Shown one piece after another: positions 34,081 to 45,200 of a stretch of DNA of 64,000 nt (the first letter of the stretch is position 1; each line of letters begins with the position of its first letter). The stretch is from Anarhynchus alexandrinus. Its lineage: Eukaryota; Chordata; Aves; Charadriiformes; Charadriidae. Made by a program: the position numbers and the translations under genes. The notes under the pieces were generated by a model. It made no database searches and had not been told where the DNA came from. It worked only from the letters and a program-made list of their open reading frames with translations. Where the stretch lies: contig VUYV01000325.1 in the NCBI GenBank assembly GCA_008711295.1, positions 574,119-638,118 on the forward strand, written 5' to 3'.

Positions 34081-36499
34081 GATCGGCAGGCTCCGCTGCC
34101 AAATGTCCTTCTTGCCAGTGGGACCAGTGGAGGGTGGGGAGGGAACGGCGCTGGGGATGGCCGGGCCACCCTTCGCGGCAGCTCCGGTGGGCGTTGGAGT
34201 GGCTCTGAGTCGTGCGAGCACACGCAAGCACACATAGACACGCTTGCACACCCATGGCTCAAAATCTGCATCAAGATCCCCGCCGAGGGGTGCAAATCAC
34301 AACTGAACCGCTGCTGGCGTCACCCCCGTGCAGGAGGGGCCCGTTCCCCATCCCACCCCCACAGGACCCGTCCCCAGCCCGCCTGGCGAGGCTCTCCACC
34401 ACGCAGCGTGCTGTCTGTCCATCACCCAGCACGCAAAGGTGGACAGACAGACAGACGGCATTCCAGTGGAGAGGTGCCACCGAGTGGGGCAGGGAGCTGG
34501 GGGCAGCCGGGGGCATGTGGGGGGCTGGAGGCGCCCCCCTATGCTCGCCAGCCCTGCGGCCCCCGCGCAGCCCAGGGCAGCCAGCCTGACATCAGGGCTC
34601 TGGAGAAGCCATTAGAGCTCCTATCGCTCCATCTCCATTCCCCGGAGCTAATGGCTATCTCTGCCGCCTGCACCATCCCCCTCCCTGTGGTGGCGGTGGG
34701 ACGGTAATTGGGTTTCAGCCCTGCAAGATGGATGGGGCTGAGCTGAGAGCGGCGCAGGGAGGAAGAGGAGGGCGCAGAGGCAGCTCTGAGCAGGACAGAC
34801 CCCCCTTGCCCTCCATCCACCTCCTGCCCATCTGCTTGGCGGTGGGATGCCGTCGGCCCCAGACCTTCTCAGAGGCGTCTCGCGTCGCCTTTGGGGGGCG
34901 GCTGGGGACAGGCAGGTCCCCGCAGCATGGCCGGCCATGGGCACCCCGGGGGAGCGGAGCTGGGGCTGTGTCCGGGGGGGTTTCAGATCCTCCCTGACGG
35001 AGGACGGTGACGGCAGGCAGCCCCAGCGCGCTCCATGGCTTTGTGTTGCCCCTCGCAGCCTCCCCCTCCTTCTCCCTCGGTCCTTTTGAAGCTGCAGCTG
35101 TGAACAAGATGTTTGCAAGGGTGAGGCGCAGGAGCGGCGCGTTTGGCGCATTGAATAAAGATGGGGCTGAAAAACACCTTCTCATGTGGCTGTTTGATGT
35201 GAAGGGCAGCGCTGAATTCATTAGGAGCGCTGCCAGGCGCGCTCCGCCGCGGGAGCCTCAGCCGGTGCCCGGGCGGTCGGAGCAACAGGCGCTGACGCCC
35301 CACGGACGTGACACCCTGTGCACCAGCACACGCTTGCACGAGGGCACGGCGGCGCACGGCGGCCGCGCTAAGGCACACGCGGGTGCGCGGGGCCCGAGCA
35401 GGGGGCAGTCATACGTGCTCCACGTGCCGGCCGGCCCCACGCGCCCACCAAACCGCAGCGGAGCACGCAGCCGTGGTGCAGGGCGGCCGTGGGAGAGGTG
35501 CGGGACGGCGGCCCTGCGCCCCTCTCGTCCCACCACCACTGCATCCCGCAGCTCCAGGAGGATGCAGCGCTTTATCATCCTGCAGGGCTGACAGGCACCA
35601 GAATTAATGAGTTCCTCATCAGCGCTGCTTCATTTAGCTCCCTCCTGGAGTCACCAGCTCGGGGTGGCACGCACGCAGCCCCCCAAGCAGCGTCTGAGGC
35701 AGTGGGGTGAGGGGGGATGTTTGTGGGGGTACCCGGGAACACGTGTGTGCGCCTGCACAGGTACACACGTGTGTGCACGGGCCGAGGGCCGGCAGAGACA
35801 GACCCAGGGCTGGAATGGGGTCAAAACCCCCAGCTGGGTGGACGGGGCGTTCCTGGGGCCGCACTGCCCCATGGCGCGGGGGGCACAGGGACCCAAGTCC
35901 AAGCAAGGCTGGCCTCCGTGCACCCCTCATCAAGGCTGGAAGGAAGAACCTGCTTTTAATTACCCGACACCAGCAAGAAACACTTGTGGGCAGTGCTAGC
36001 GAGGGAAGAGGGGAGGGAGAGCGTCCTCTGCTGATTGCAGCGTTTTAATTCCATGATTAGCCCCCAGCACCGAGGGGCTGCTCCGGAGAGCGGGTGAGTC
36101 CGGGCAGCCCGCGACGGGGGCACCTGCGGAGCTTTTTTAAGGCCGTTACGAAAGGGGCTACTTCTGTGCCGTGGCCACGTACCAGCGGGAGTGGGGCAGT
36201 GGGGTCAGAGGGGCGCAGGCAGCACTGTCCCCGCATCTCCCCAGGACGGGGCTTCCTCTGCTCTGTGCAACGGCAGGATGAAATGCTGGGGGGCAGGAGG
36301 GATAACCAGGAGGACTTTGTACTGTCTTGTCCTTGTCGGCATGGTGTGCATTTCCTATCAGGCTTGTCCCACACCTCCTTTCTTCAGGACAGTCCGGGGT
36401 CAAACTCTGCCCACGAGAGCCCGGGCAGGGCCATGCCTTTGGCTGTAGGGAAGTGATGCTGGCGGGAGTGAAATCAAAGCAGGGGTTTAGATGGCTGTG

Positions 36500-39400
36500 G
36501 ATGCCTCTGCACCCATCGGTGTTCACACTAGCATGTTTCTTCTCTGTTTTTCTTTGCAAGCAGCAGTTATAGTTGTTATTTACACAGCACTTCAATGCAG
36601 GCAATAAGGTAGGGAAATCATGGGGCAGGAACTCACCCATAGCGTATATTTCAAATACAGGAACTTCATTGGATGTGGGATCAGTCCCACCAGCACCAAA
36701 GCGAAGGGTCTGTCGTGGGGGCAGCAGTCTGGGAAGGTCAAGAGGGTATCGCACGATCCGCCAGCGAGCTGACAGCGTGTCCCTCTGTTGTTGCAGGAGA
36801 AGCTTTGTGCAGCTTTGCCATCCCCCTTGGCTCTAATTCTGGCCGTTATCACACCAGCAGAGCTGCTGGCAAAAAGAAAACATGCCGTGTCTGTTCTCTT
36901 GGTGCTGGCCTTTTCAGAAAGTCGACATCTTGAAAGGATTTACCATCCCACGGCTGGTTTATTTGGCAGACCGTGCCGATGCGAAGGCTGCATAACTCCA
37001 AACCCTTGACTCCGCTGACAAGTTACATGGTCCTGCCCGCACCTGCGATGCCATCCCGTATTCCAGCACGTGGGATGGCAGCCGGGGTATTACCTGACTT
37101 GCAGGACTAAACCCTACTGCACAAGCCCGGCTGCACTGAATTTCCCACTCCCATGGCAACGTCATAGAATCAATAGTTTGTCAAGAGGGCATTGAAGGTG
37201 AATGTAGAAAGTTATAGATTGTTGCAGGAGGGAGGGAAGAGAAAATACTGTCCATTTGGGACGCGAATGCAGGCACGGTAATTCCAGAAGCCGTGAGCGG
37301 TGAGGCTCCAGCCTCGCGTGGGAGCTCTCTGCTCCAGACATCATCTTTCCAAGACCTCACAACTGTCAGAAAGGCGAATTTTTTAATTGGACCAGGCTGC
37401 TGTGACAGAGCTGTGGTATCGTCAGCTCTGGGAAGGATAAGGTCAGTAAAAACTGGATTGACGTTACATGGACATTCCCCACAGGAAGCTCATCACTGCA
37501 TTGCAATTAAGAGTGAATGTCTACCCCGCAAGAGAATCGTTAGCACGGGGTCAGCAGGAATCCCAAGTTAAGACCTGTCGGTGTTGTCATGCTGAGTGAG
37601 ACTTGCTCGCGCATTATCGGGTGCTGCCCTGAGGTGCAAGATGCCAGGAGCAAAAGGCACCAAGTGTGTGATCCGCGGGCTGAGGAAGCTCAAAAGGGAG
37701 AATGGTCTGTGTTTCATGAGCCGCTCCCACGGGACCACCGAGATGAGCACCGAAAGCCTGGCTGAACATTTGGGAAGGGTTCTCAGGCACTGGTGGTTGA
37801 TATAACCATCGGGTACAAAAGTATCTACTTATGACCATAGATATTGCACGCATTTTTGTAAGCCCCACGGAGACATTATATAATAAAGTGTTTTGACTGT
37901 AAATAAACTATATTTGTGGGTTGTGATGACTCGAAGTCTGTTGGGAGGGAGGGATGATGGATGACAGGTACAAGAAGGGACCCCTATAGCCATGACGCCT
38001 CACCTTAACCACCCATCCGGTCACTGGCCTTACTCGGGCGGACAGGCTGCCTTAGCTAACCTGGAAAAGGACGGTGTAAATTGTATGTGTTCAATAAATC
38101 GCTGACAGCACCAAGAAACCAGCATGTTTTAGAAATACAAACACTTGTCTGAAAACCTAAACTGGTATGTTATTTGCGAGTAGCATAGCTCCATCTAGCA
38201 TTCATGAAAACTGATGCTTCTCTAAAACTTAATTCATAACTATTTTGTTAAGCGTTATAAACTGTTCTTCTGTCTGTTAACAGCCACAGCCAACAGGAAT
38301 CTGAGTGTTTCTTTATAGTCAAAGCTTGTACATACAGCTCTATCGCCTCCTCCGCATTTAGACCCTCCGTCACTCTGCGGATGTTTGCCTTGTGGCAGGA
38401 CGCATCCGGACACAAACCTCTGCTTTCCCTGGGCAGGGGTCAGTCCTTTCCCAATACTGATATATTTTTTTTTCCTATCAAAATTGCTCTTTGAGCCCAT
38501 GTAAACTTTTTTATATCTACAACCCCTTGTGGCTAAACACCCCATTGCTGAACTGTGAAAAAGTATTCGCTGTTTGTCTCGGGGCTGTAAAGCTTTTCCA
38601 GGAAGCAGCACTGCTTACCGGGTAGAGCACAGGCGGAGGAGAGAAAGGAGGGCGAGACCTAGTTTCCCCCCAGTTTTGCAGCCAGATCGACCCTGGATTC
38701 GGCCAAAGCCACTTCACCCTTCTATGTTTTGTCATCTTTGTCCACAGAGCAGTGATTTTAAACCAGAGTGCTTTTGGAGTGTCATGACTAATCACTTGCA
38801 AACACCTGGAGAGTCTAAGCCACCCTCTATTCCAATGCCCTTCAGGTTTTTTAAAGGCCTTTGAAAATTTCAAAATACTGTATGTCAGGTGCTAAAAATC
38901 TCTGCGTTACTGTGCTGACGCGGGGCTGCCTTTGCGCACACACTAACTGCTCTGCAGCCTGGCACCACAAACTGTGTGCCGTCTTCGGAGCCTGGTGGTG
39001 GCTGCAGGATGGAGAATCACTGCATCTGGTAATTCCGAGGTCAGAAATTAACGTACTAGGCAATGGAAATGTCTACTGAAAAGTGTTTCACCACTCCCTC
39101 AGGGAAGCGCAGCCGCTTGGAGAGACTCAGCCTGGCAGTTGTCACTGCAATCATTAAACGGAGCAGCAGAAGTTGGTACGAATGCTGCTCCGGGTCAGCA
39201 GAGCTGAGCTCCTGGCACGGCACTCAAATAATGAGTAGAGCTGGGCAATTGTCACGAAGAATTAAACTTGCTGCAGTGAGTCCTTCCCTCCAAACGTTTG
39301 GGAGAGAGAAGCTTGCTCTGCGAGGCCAAGGGAGAGCTCATACCAACGTGTGAACAGGAGTTCACGCTGCAGCCTGCCCTGCGCAGCCCGACTGCGGCCT

Positions 39401-39965
39401 CTGCGGGTTTGGGTACTGAGCGCTCGTGGGACGGGCACGGCCATTTGGGGGTAACCAGTCCCATGGACCGCCTGAACCGCTTCCCAGATCACGCTGGGTA
39501 GGCAGCCGACCAGCAAGACGGCTTGACCCCAAACCCAGGCTTTTCTGCTTTTGTGGTGACAAAACACCTGGACGCACTGTTGGGAGCAAGGCAGAAAGCA
39601 GCATTTCTTTTGAAATTTCTCAGAAAGTTAGAGACAAGGTTACTTTTTTAATTGAATAAACAGCATTTGCGATTTGTTAGTCCTTTGAGAAGAGCTCGAC
39701 AGCTCTGTGCGAGGGAATAAAGGCCTGTTCAAGTGCTCTGGTTCTCAGCTCAAGGGCCACCACCACTTCAGAAGCACTTGATAACACTTTGCTTCCTGAG
39801 CTCAAAAGTGTGAGCGAAACCCAACGCAGAGCAAATTGCCAGGGTGCCGGCTGCGGAGGCTGCTGCTAACGACTGAGCACTGAGAAAGCCTCTGCGGGCA
39901 CAGCGCTGCGGCTGGATCGCTGCTGTCAGAGGCAGATCTGGTCGCAGCCTGAGAGGCATCGGCTG
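36500..39965. other. AT-richer intergenic block of unknown content
   Basis: Base composition shifts to much lower GC near 36.5 kb and stays so up to the CR1. I recognise no gene or transposon. Possible signals are a minus-strand exon-like frame at 36637-36784 and a cluster of AATAAA-type signals at about 37880-37910 downstream of a small plus-strand frame at 37596-37805. A further AATAAA lies near 38093. Confidence 0.45.
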
Positions 39966-39969
39966 AACG

Positions 39970-40868
39970 ATGATTTACTGCACTTGACGACACTAAGCTG
40001 AGTGGCACGGTCAACACGCCTGAGCGACGGGACGCCATCCAGAGGGACCTGGACAATCCGGATAAGTGGGTCCCTGTGAACCTCATGAGGTTCAACAAGG
40101 CCAAGTGCAGGGTCCCACACTTGGGTCGGGGCAACCCCCCGTATCAATACAGGCTGGGGATGAAGGGATGGAGAGCAGCCCTGAGGAGAAAGACTTGAGG
40201 GTACTGGGGGATGAAAAGCCGGGGGACATGAGCCGGCAATCTGCGCTCACAGCCCAGAAAGCCACCAGCACCCTGGGCTGCATCCCCAGCAGCGTGGCCA
40301 GCAGGGCGAGGGAGGGGATTGTACCCCTCTGCTGTGCTCTGGGGAGACCCCCCTGCAGTGCTGCCTCCAGCTCGGGGGGTCCCCACAGCAGAAGGACACG
40401 GAGCTGTTGGAGCAGGTCCAGAGGAAGGCCAGGAAGATGATCCGAGAGCTGGAGCCCCTCTGCTGGGAGGACAGGCTGGGAGAGTTTTGGGTGTTCAGCC
40501 TGGAGAAGAGAAGCCTCCGGGGAGACCTCATTGCAGCCTTTCAGTACTAAAGGGGGGCCTACAGGAAAGATGGGGACAGACATTTTAGCAGGACCTGTCA
40601 CGATAGGACAAGGGGTGATGGCTTTAAACTAAAAGAGGGGAGATTTAGACTAGATACAAGGAAGAAATTTTTCTATGCTGAGGGCGGTGAGACACTGGTC
40701 CATGTTGCCCAGAGAGGGGGGAGATGCCCCATCCTTGGCCCATGCCATGTTGGATGGGGCTCTGAGCAACCTGATCCAGTTGAAGATGTCCCTGCTCATG
40801 GCAGGGGGTTGGACTAGATGGCCTTTAAAGGTCCCTTCCCACCCAAACTGTTCTATGGTTCTGTGATC
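39970..40868 (+). mobile_element. CR1 retrotransposon, 5'-truncated 3' end (plus orientation)
   Basis: About 900 bp of CR1: GACACTAAGCTGAGTGG, then CATCCAGAGGGACCTGGAC, then AACAAGGCCAAGTGC, continuing to the reverse-transcriptase C-terminal region and the 3' UTR. It ends with GGTTGGACTAGATGG and the short TTCTATGGTTCTGTGA tail typical of CR1. Frames are broken, so it is dead. Its 3' end closely resembles the copy at 51861-52410. Confidence 0.93.
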
Positions 40869-41009
40869 GATCAAATGGTGAGATCTGGTGCTGAATGCAG
40901 CTGCGCGTCCTGCCAGTTGCATTGGCAGCTCGGTAATGCACACCTTGAGGAAAGCACTGGCTGTGGCTGTGGATTCCTGAGGGACAGAAGATTCCTCTGG
41001 CAGGGTGAT
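40869..41009. other. Short spacer between CR1 and LTR
   Basis: About 140 bp of unclassified sequence. Confidence 0.4.
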
Positions 41010-41490
41010 TGTCCTGGTTTCGGTTGGGACAGAGTTATTTTTTTTCCTAGTAGCTGGTGTGTTTTGGATTTAGTATGAGAATGTTGAAAACACATATTGT
41101 TTTAGCTGTTGCTAAGTAATGTTTATACTAAGTCAAGGACTTCTCCAGCTTCCCACAGAAGCACAGACGGGACAAGCTGGTGAGAGCAATGCTCCGTACC
41201 GCAGACGCTGTGCTCAGTATATAAAGGGGGGGTTGGCCGGGGGGCAGTGATCCATGATCGCTGCTCGGGATGGGCTGCGCAACCCATCACCGAGTGGTGA
41301 GCAATTGCATTTGCATCGCTTTATTTTGTATATTCTTTTGCCAATATTTCTTTCCCCTCTCTTCCATTACTGTTCTATTAAACTCTCTTTAACTCAACCC
41401 ACGAGTTTTTTTCCTCCCTAAATGTGGGGGGGAGGGGGGGGGGGCCCGCGCCAACGGCCTTAATTGCCGGCTGGGGTTGAACCACCACGG
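41010..41490 (+). mobile_element. Solo LTR of an avian endogenous retrovirus (plus orientation)
   Basis: It begins TGTCCTGGTTTCGGTTGGG, with the GTGTTTTGGATTTAGTATG and AAGTCAAGGACTT blocks of U3 and a TATATAAA box at 41218-41225. The GTGAGCAATTGCATTTGCA segment, an ATTAAACTC poly(A)-type signal near 41377, CAACCCACGAG and a terminal GGCTGGGGTTGAACCAC follow. It is the same family as 4223-4797 but lacks part of the 3' region; a G-run replaces the usual segment. No internal retroviral genes are present. Confidence 0.88.
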
Positions 41491-42280
41491 ACCCTCTCTG
41501 CTCTCCCTCCCGGAGCTCTCGGCAGACCCCCGCCTCGCCGCCAACCCCCCTCCTCGCCCAGGGCCCGACTGACGCGGTTCTGTCGCCCCTCCCGGGCTCG
41601 TACCCCCCGACTCCCCCCTCTGCTGCGACCGCTGCGCGAGACGCGGACGGCTTTTTCATCAACAGGTTGCTCAGCCAGAGCCACTCCAGGTTTGTTTCCC
41701 GCGGACTCGGATCACGGGAGCGGCCCTTGGCGGCGCCGGTGGCGGCGGGGCCCGGGGCGGGGGCCTAGCCTCCGCCCCGGNNNNNNNNNNNNNNNNNNNN
41801 NNNNNNNNNNNNNGGGCCTCTCCGCCTCCCCCGGCCGGGCGGGGGCACCGGGACCCCCGCCCCTCCCACCGAGCTCCGGTGTAGATGGGGCGGGACGGGG
41901 GCGCCGGGGCCGAGGGAGCGCGGCGAGGAGCGGGGGGCGGCCTGGGGCCGGGCGGCGGGCAGGGGAAGGGCCCGGCGGGAGAACCGGGCCGGGCGGCGGG
42001 GCAGCGCCCGAGCCCGGAGAGCGGCGCCGGCTCTGCCCTCCCGCCAGCGCTGGAGGAGGAGGCAGCAGCGGGGCTGCTCGTGGCCGGGCCTCCGGGAGAG
42101 GGGCCCCGGTGGGCGCCCGGGAGAAGCGCTGAAAAGGGGCTTTGGGCCGGGGGACCCGGCAGAGCGGGCGGGGGGCGGCGGGCCGGCTGCCGGGGCTGGA
42201 GCGCGGCCGCGGTGCCTGGGCCCGTGGCCCGGCGAGGGATGGTTCCACCGCGGGGCAGGCAGGGTGCGTAAGGCTGGCGG
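41480..42280 (+). promoter_or_regulatory. MIER2: CpG island, MIER2 promoter and presumed exon 1
   Basis: Dense CpG sequence starts directly at the LTR's 3' end and runs about 800 bp, interrupted by 33 Ns at 41781-41813. No start codon followed by a donor in the right phase was found on either side of the gap, so the very short first coding exon probably lies in it. Confidence 0.65.
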
Positions 42281-45200
42281 GAAGGTGCGGTGGGAACCCC
42301 CGAGGCTTTGGCACAGCAGGGTCCGACAGTGTCGGGGTCGCTGGGGGGCTGGGGTCAGAGGGGTGCGGAGCTGCTGGAAAGGGGCTCACAAAAACTGGAG
42401 GTAAGCGACAGGACCTGAGCAGTGGGAGAACGTGGAGGTTGGGAGAGCGGGAATGGCAGAGGTCTAGGGAAGGTGGTGGGAACAGTTCGGCTGGGGGGCT
42501 GGGACCAGGAGAACTGCTCTCCCAAGGGAGCGGGAGGGCGAGGGGAGCTTGTGCTGTGGTGCCGGGTGGGGATGCCCCTGCTGCCTCTCCCATTGCAACG
42601 CTGTGTTTGTCTTGGTGCATTGAGCCAAAAAGTTAGTGCCATCGCTCCACCACACTTATGGTTGGTGATGCCATTCCCTGTCGGGTCTTGACACGTCCTT
42701 GAAATATCCCTGTCCTATCGTAATGGTTGTTGTGGCACATCTGCACTTCATTTCCATCACGAGATCCTTGTGGTGACCACAACGTGGGAAAAAGATGCTG
42801 GGAAGACATTGAGGTAGCTGGCTGCTGTATCACAGGGTCTCAGAACACCGCTAGCTGAGACAACTTCTGTTCAACGGCAGGGCTTCGCTTTCAGGGCGTT
42901 TCAGTATTTTGCATGAGGAAGGTGCCATCTGGCCTGCCTGATGTCCCATCCAGAATGGTTTGGTCTTGGCTGCTGCCTTTGGCAGAGCACGAAGGGTGCT
43001 GCATTCCTCTGTGCTGAAGCATTACTTCGGCACATTGTTGGGCTGATGCGACGCGCTGAAGTGCCGCCCTGGCACACTGCACTGTGTGGCCATTGTGCAT
43101 GCAAGTCTCTGTTATGGGGAGATCCAGAAGTAGTCACTGTCTTGCAGAAGATGTTTGCCATCCAGAGGGACCTGGACAGTCTTGAGAGGTGGACCTGTGC
43201 AAACCTCATGAAGTTCAACAAGGCCAAGTGCAAGGTCCTGCACATTGGTTTGGACAATCCCAAGCACAAATCCAGACTGGGTGGAGAATGGATTGAGAGC
43301 AGCTCTGGGGAGAAGGACTTGGGGGTGTTGGTTGATGAGAAGCTCAACATGAGCCAGCAATGTGTGCTGGCAGCCCAGAAAGCCACCTGCAAAAGAGGCA
43401 TGGCCAGCAGGTTGAGGGAGGTGATTCTGCCCCACTACTCCACTCTGGTGAGACCCCCCTGCAGTGCTGGCTCTAGCTTTGGGGCCTCAGCACAGGAGAG
43501 ACATGGACCTGTCGGAGCAGGTCCAGAGGAGGGCCAGGAAGATGATCCGAGAGCTGGAGCCCCTCTGCTGGGAGGACAGGCTGAGAGAGTTGTGGGTGTT
43601 CAGCCTGGAGAAGAGAAGGCTCCGGAGAGACCTTATAGCCCCTTCCAGTCCCTAAAGGGGCTCCAGGAAAGCTGGGGAGGGACTCTTGATCAGGGATTGA
43701 AGCGATAGGATGGGGGGACGACGACACAGTTTTACACTGAAAGAGGGGAGATTTAGATGAGATATTAGGAAGAAATTCTTTCCTGTGAGGGTGGTGAGGC
43801 ACTGGCCCAGGTTGCCCAGAGAAGTTGTGGAAGCCCCATCCCTGGAGGTGTTCAAGGCCAGGTTGGACGGGGCTTTGAGCAACCTGGTCTGGTGGAAGGT
43901 GTCCCTGCCCGTGGCAGGGGGTTGGAACTCGATGATCTTTAATGCCCCTTCCAACTCTAACCATTCTATGAACTGTGCAGTATCTCTGCTGTGACATTGC
44001 AACGCCGTGTGATTTGAGCACTGATTTTCCTGAGCCATGCAGGAGATTACCTGTGTGTCTTGTCCTCTGTTCATTTTTTGCTCTTTCAGGTCCATAGCTT
44101 CCAGGATGAATCCGTTTCCGTCCATACCACTTCCCTCTGACTACAGCTGGAGTTTGTAGAAAATGGACCCATGTCAAGTAGTATGGACAAGGCAAAGGAA
44201 CAAGGAATGCTTCTCTCACTGAGTCTGAAATACATGTTAAACTAGCTCAGGAAACCATGTTAGTTATTGAAGCAGTAACACTGGAAAGGGAAACTTTCCC
44301 TCTTTTTCCTCACTTTCTTGCAAGAGTGGTTTCAGCCTGAAGGGTTTTTTTTGGGTAGTTTCTCTGGACAAACAGTCTGCCTTGCACTGGAAAACAGCTT
44401 TTGCAGTGCAAAACACTCCGGCTCTTCCTCTGCCTGCGTTTTTTAAAACATGGCTGTTGCTTTGTTCCGTGTGCTCAAAAACTCGAGTCCAGAATTAAGG
44501 AGGGAATGCTGGAGTCATCCAGAAATACAAACATGGGAGTGAGTAATTAGTTAACCTCTGTGTAACTTTTGAGAGGAAAGTTATTCTCGTGCCTGAGAAG
44601 CAGAGACTAGTGGAAGGAAAGCAGCTGCTCGGAAACTTAAAGCAAGATTAAAGGAATTTAATCTCCCTTTGTTTTTCTTTGCAATTAAATGGCCCATGGG
44701 CGTAGGAGCCATTTTCCAGCATCGTGCTGCACAGCCAAAATAAATGGAGTTCACCACTGTGACCTTTCATGGTGACCAAAACTGTCACCAGCAGTAGGAG
44801 TATCTACACCTTGGCCAAGAACCATTCTTGATCTGGAGATATCTGGTAGTGCCTTGGCGTTGCTGATGTCTTTCTGATGGATGTAATGCTGTTGCATTCT
44901 CTGAAAATGTGTGACATTTGGATTTGAAGTGTCAGACTACAGCTACCTTACCTTCAAATGAAATAACTCTGCATCATGTGGCATCGGCAATCAGTGTAAT
45001 CGGGAATATTCTCTCTGTCATAATTTACATATTTAAGCCAGACCTGCCTTCCTCCCCTCCTTGTTTGACTCTGACTCTTGTTTGCATGGTCTTCTGGATT
45101 TGTAAATAATCTGAGGGATCATTCAGTTTCACACATGTTTAAATTTGGGTGTGGAATGGGCCATTTGCTTTGTCTGTCACTTGTTTCTTTTTTTCTCAAC

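Larger units (their letters stand above)
21431..36500. other. Large intergenic region with no recognised gene
   Basis: About 15 kb between C2CD4C and MIER2. GC-rich throughout, with many long but low-complexity frames on both strands. None resembles a known family and none has a chain of plausible exons. In the human order THEG (SPMAP2) would lie here, but its repeated LAxPK-type motifs were not seen. AT-rich islands occur at about 22180-22480, 25290-25450, 26140-26350, 28920-29050, 29980-30300, 31230-31420 and 33870-34080; those listed separately are the clearest. Confidence 0.5.

Noticed and set aside
36573..36836. Plus-strand frame with a YISNTGT segment, reminiscent of DRAM/TMEM150 proteins
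   Set aside because: Only a few residues fit; the following sequence does not match the family, and no partner exons were found.
37915..38110. Possible LTR starting TGTTGGGAGGG and ending near an AATAAATCG
   Set aside because: No matching inverted ends, no primer-binding site or target duplication, and no second copy in the window.
40066..40601. Frames on both strands near 40.1-40.6 kb
   Set aside because: They belong to a dead CR1 copy and its antisense strand.
42941..43708. 255-codon frame that looks like a protein gene
   Set aside because: It is the broken reverse-transcriptase end of a CR1 element.
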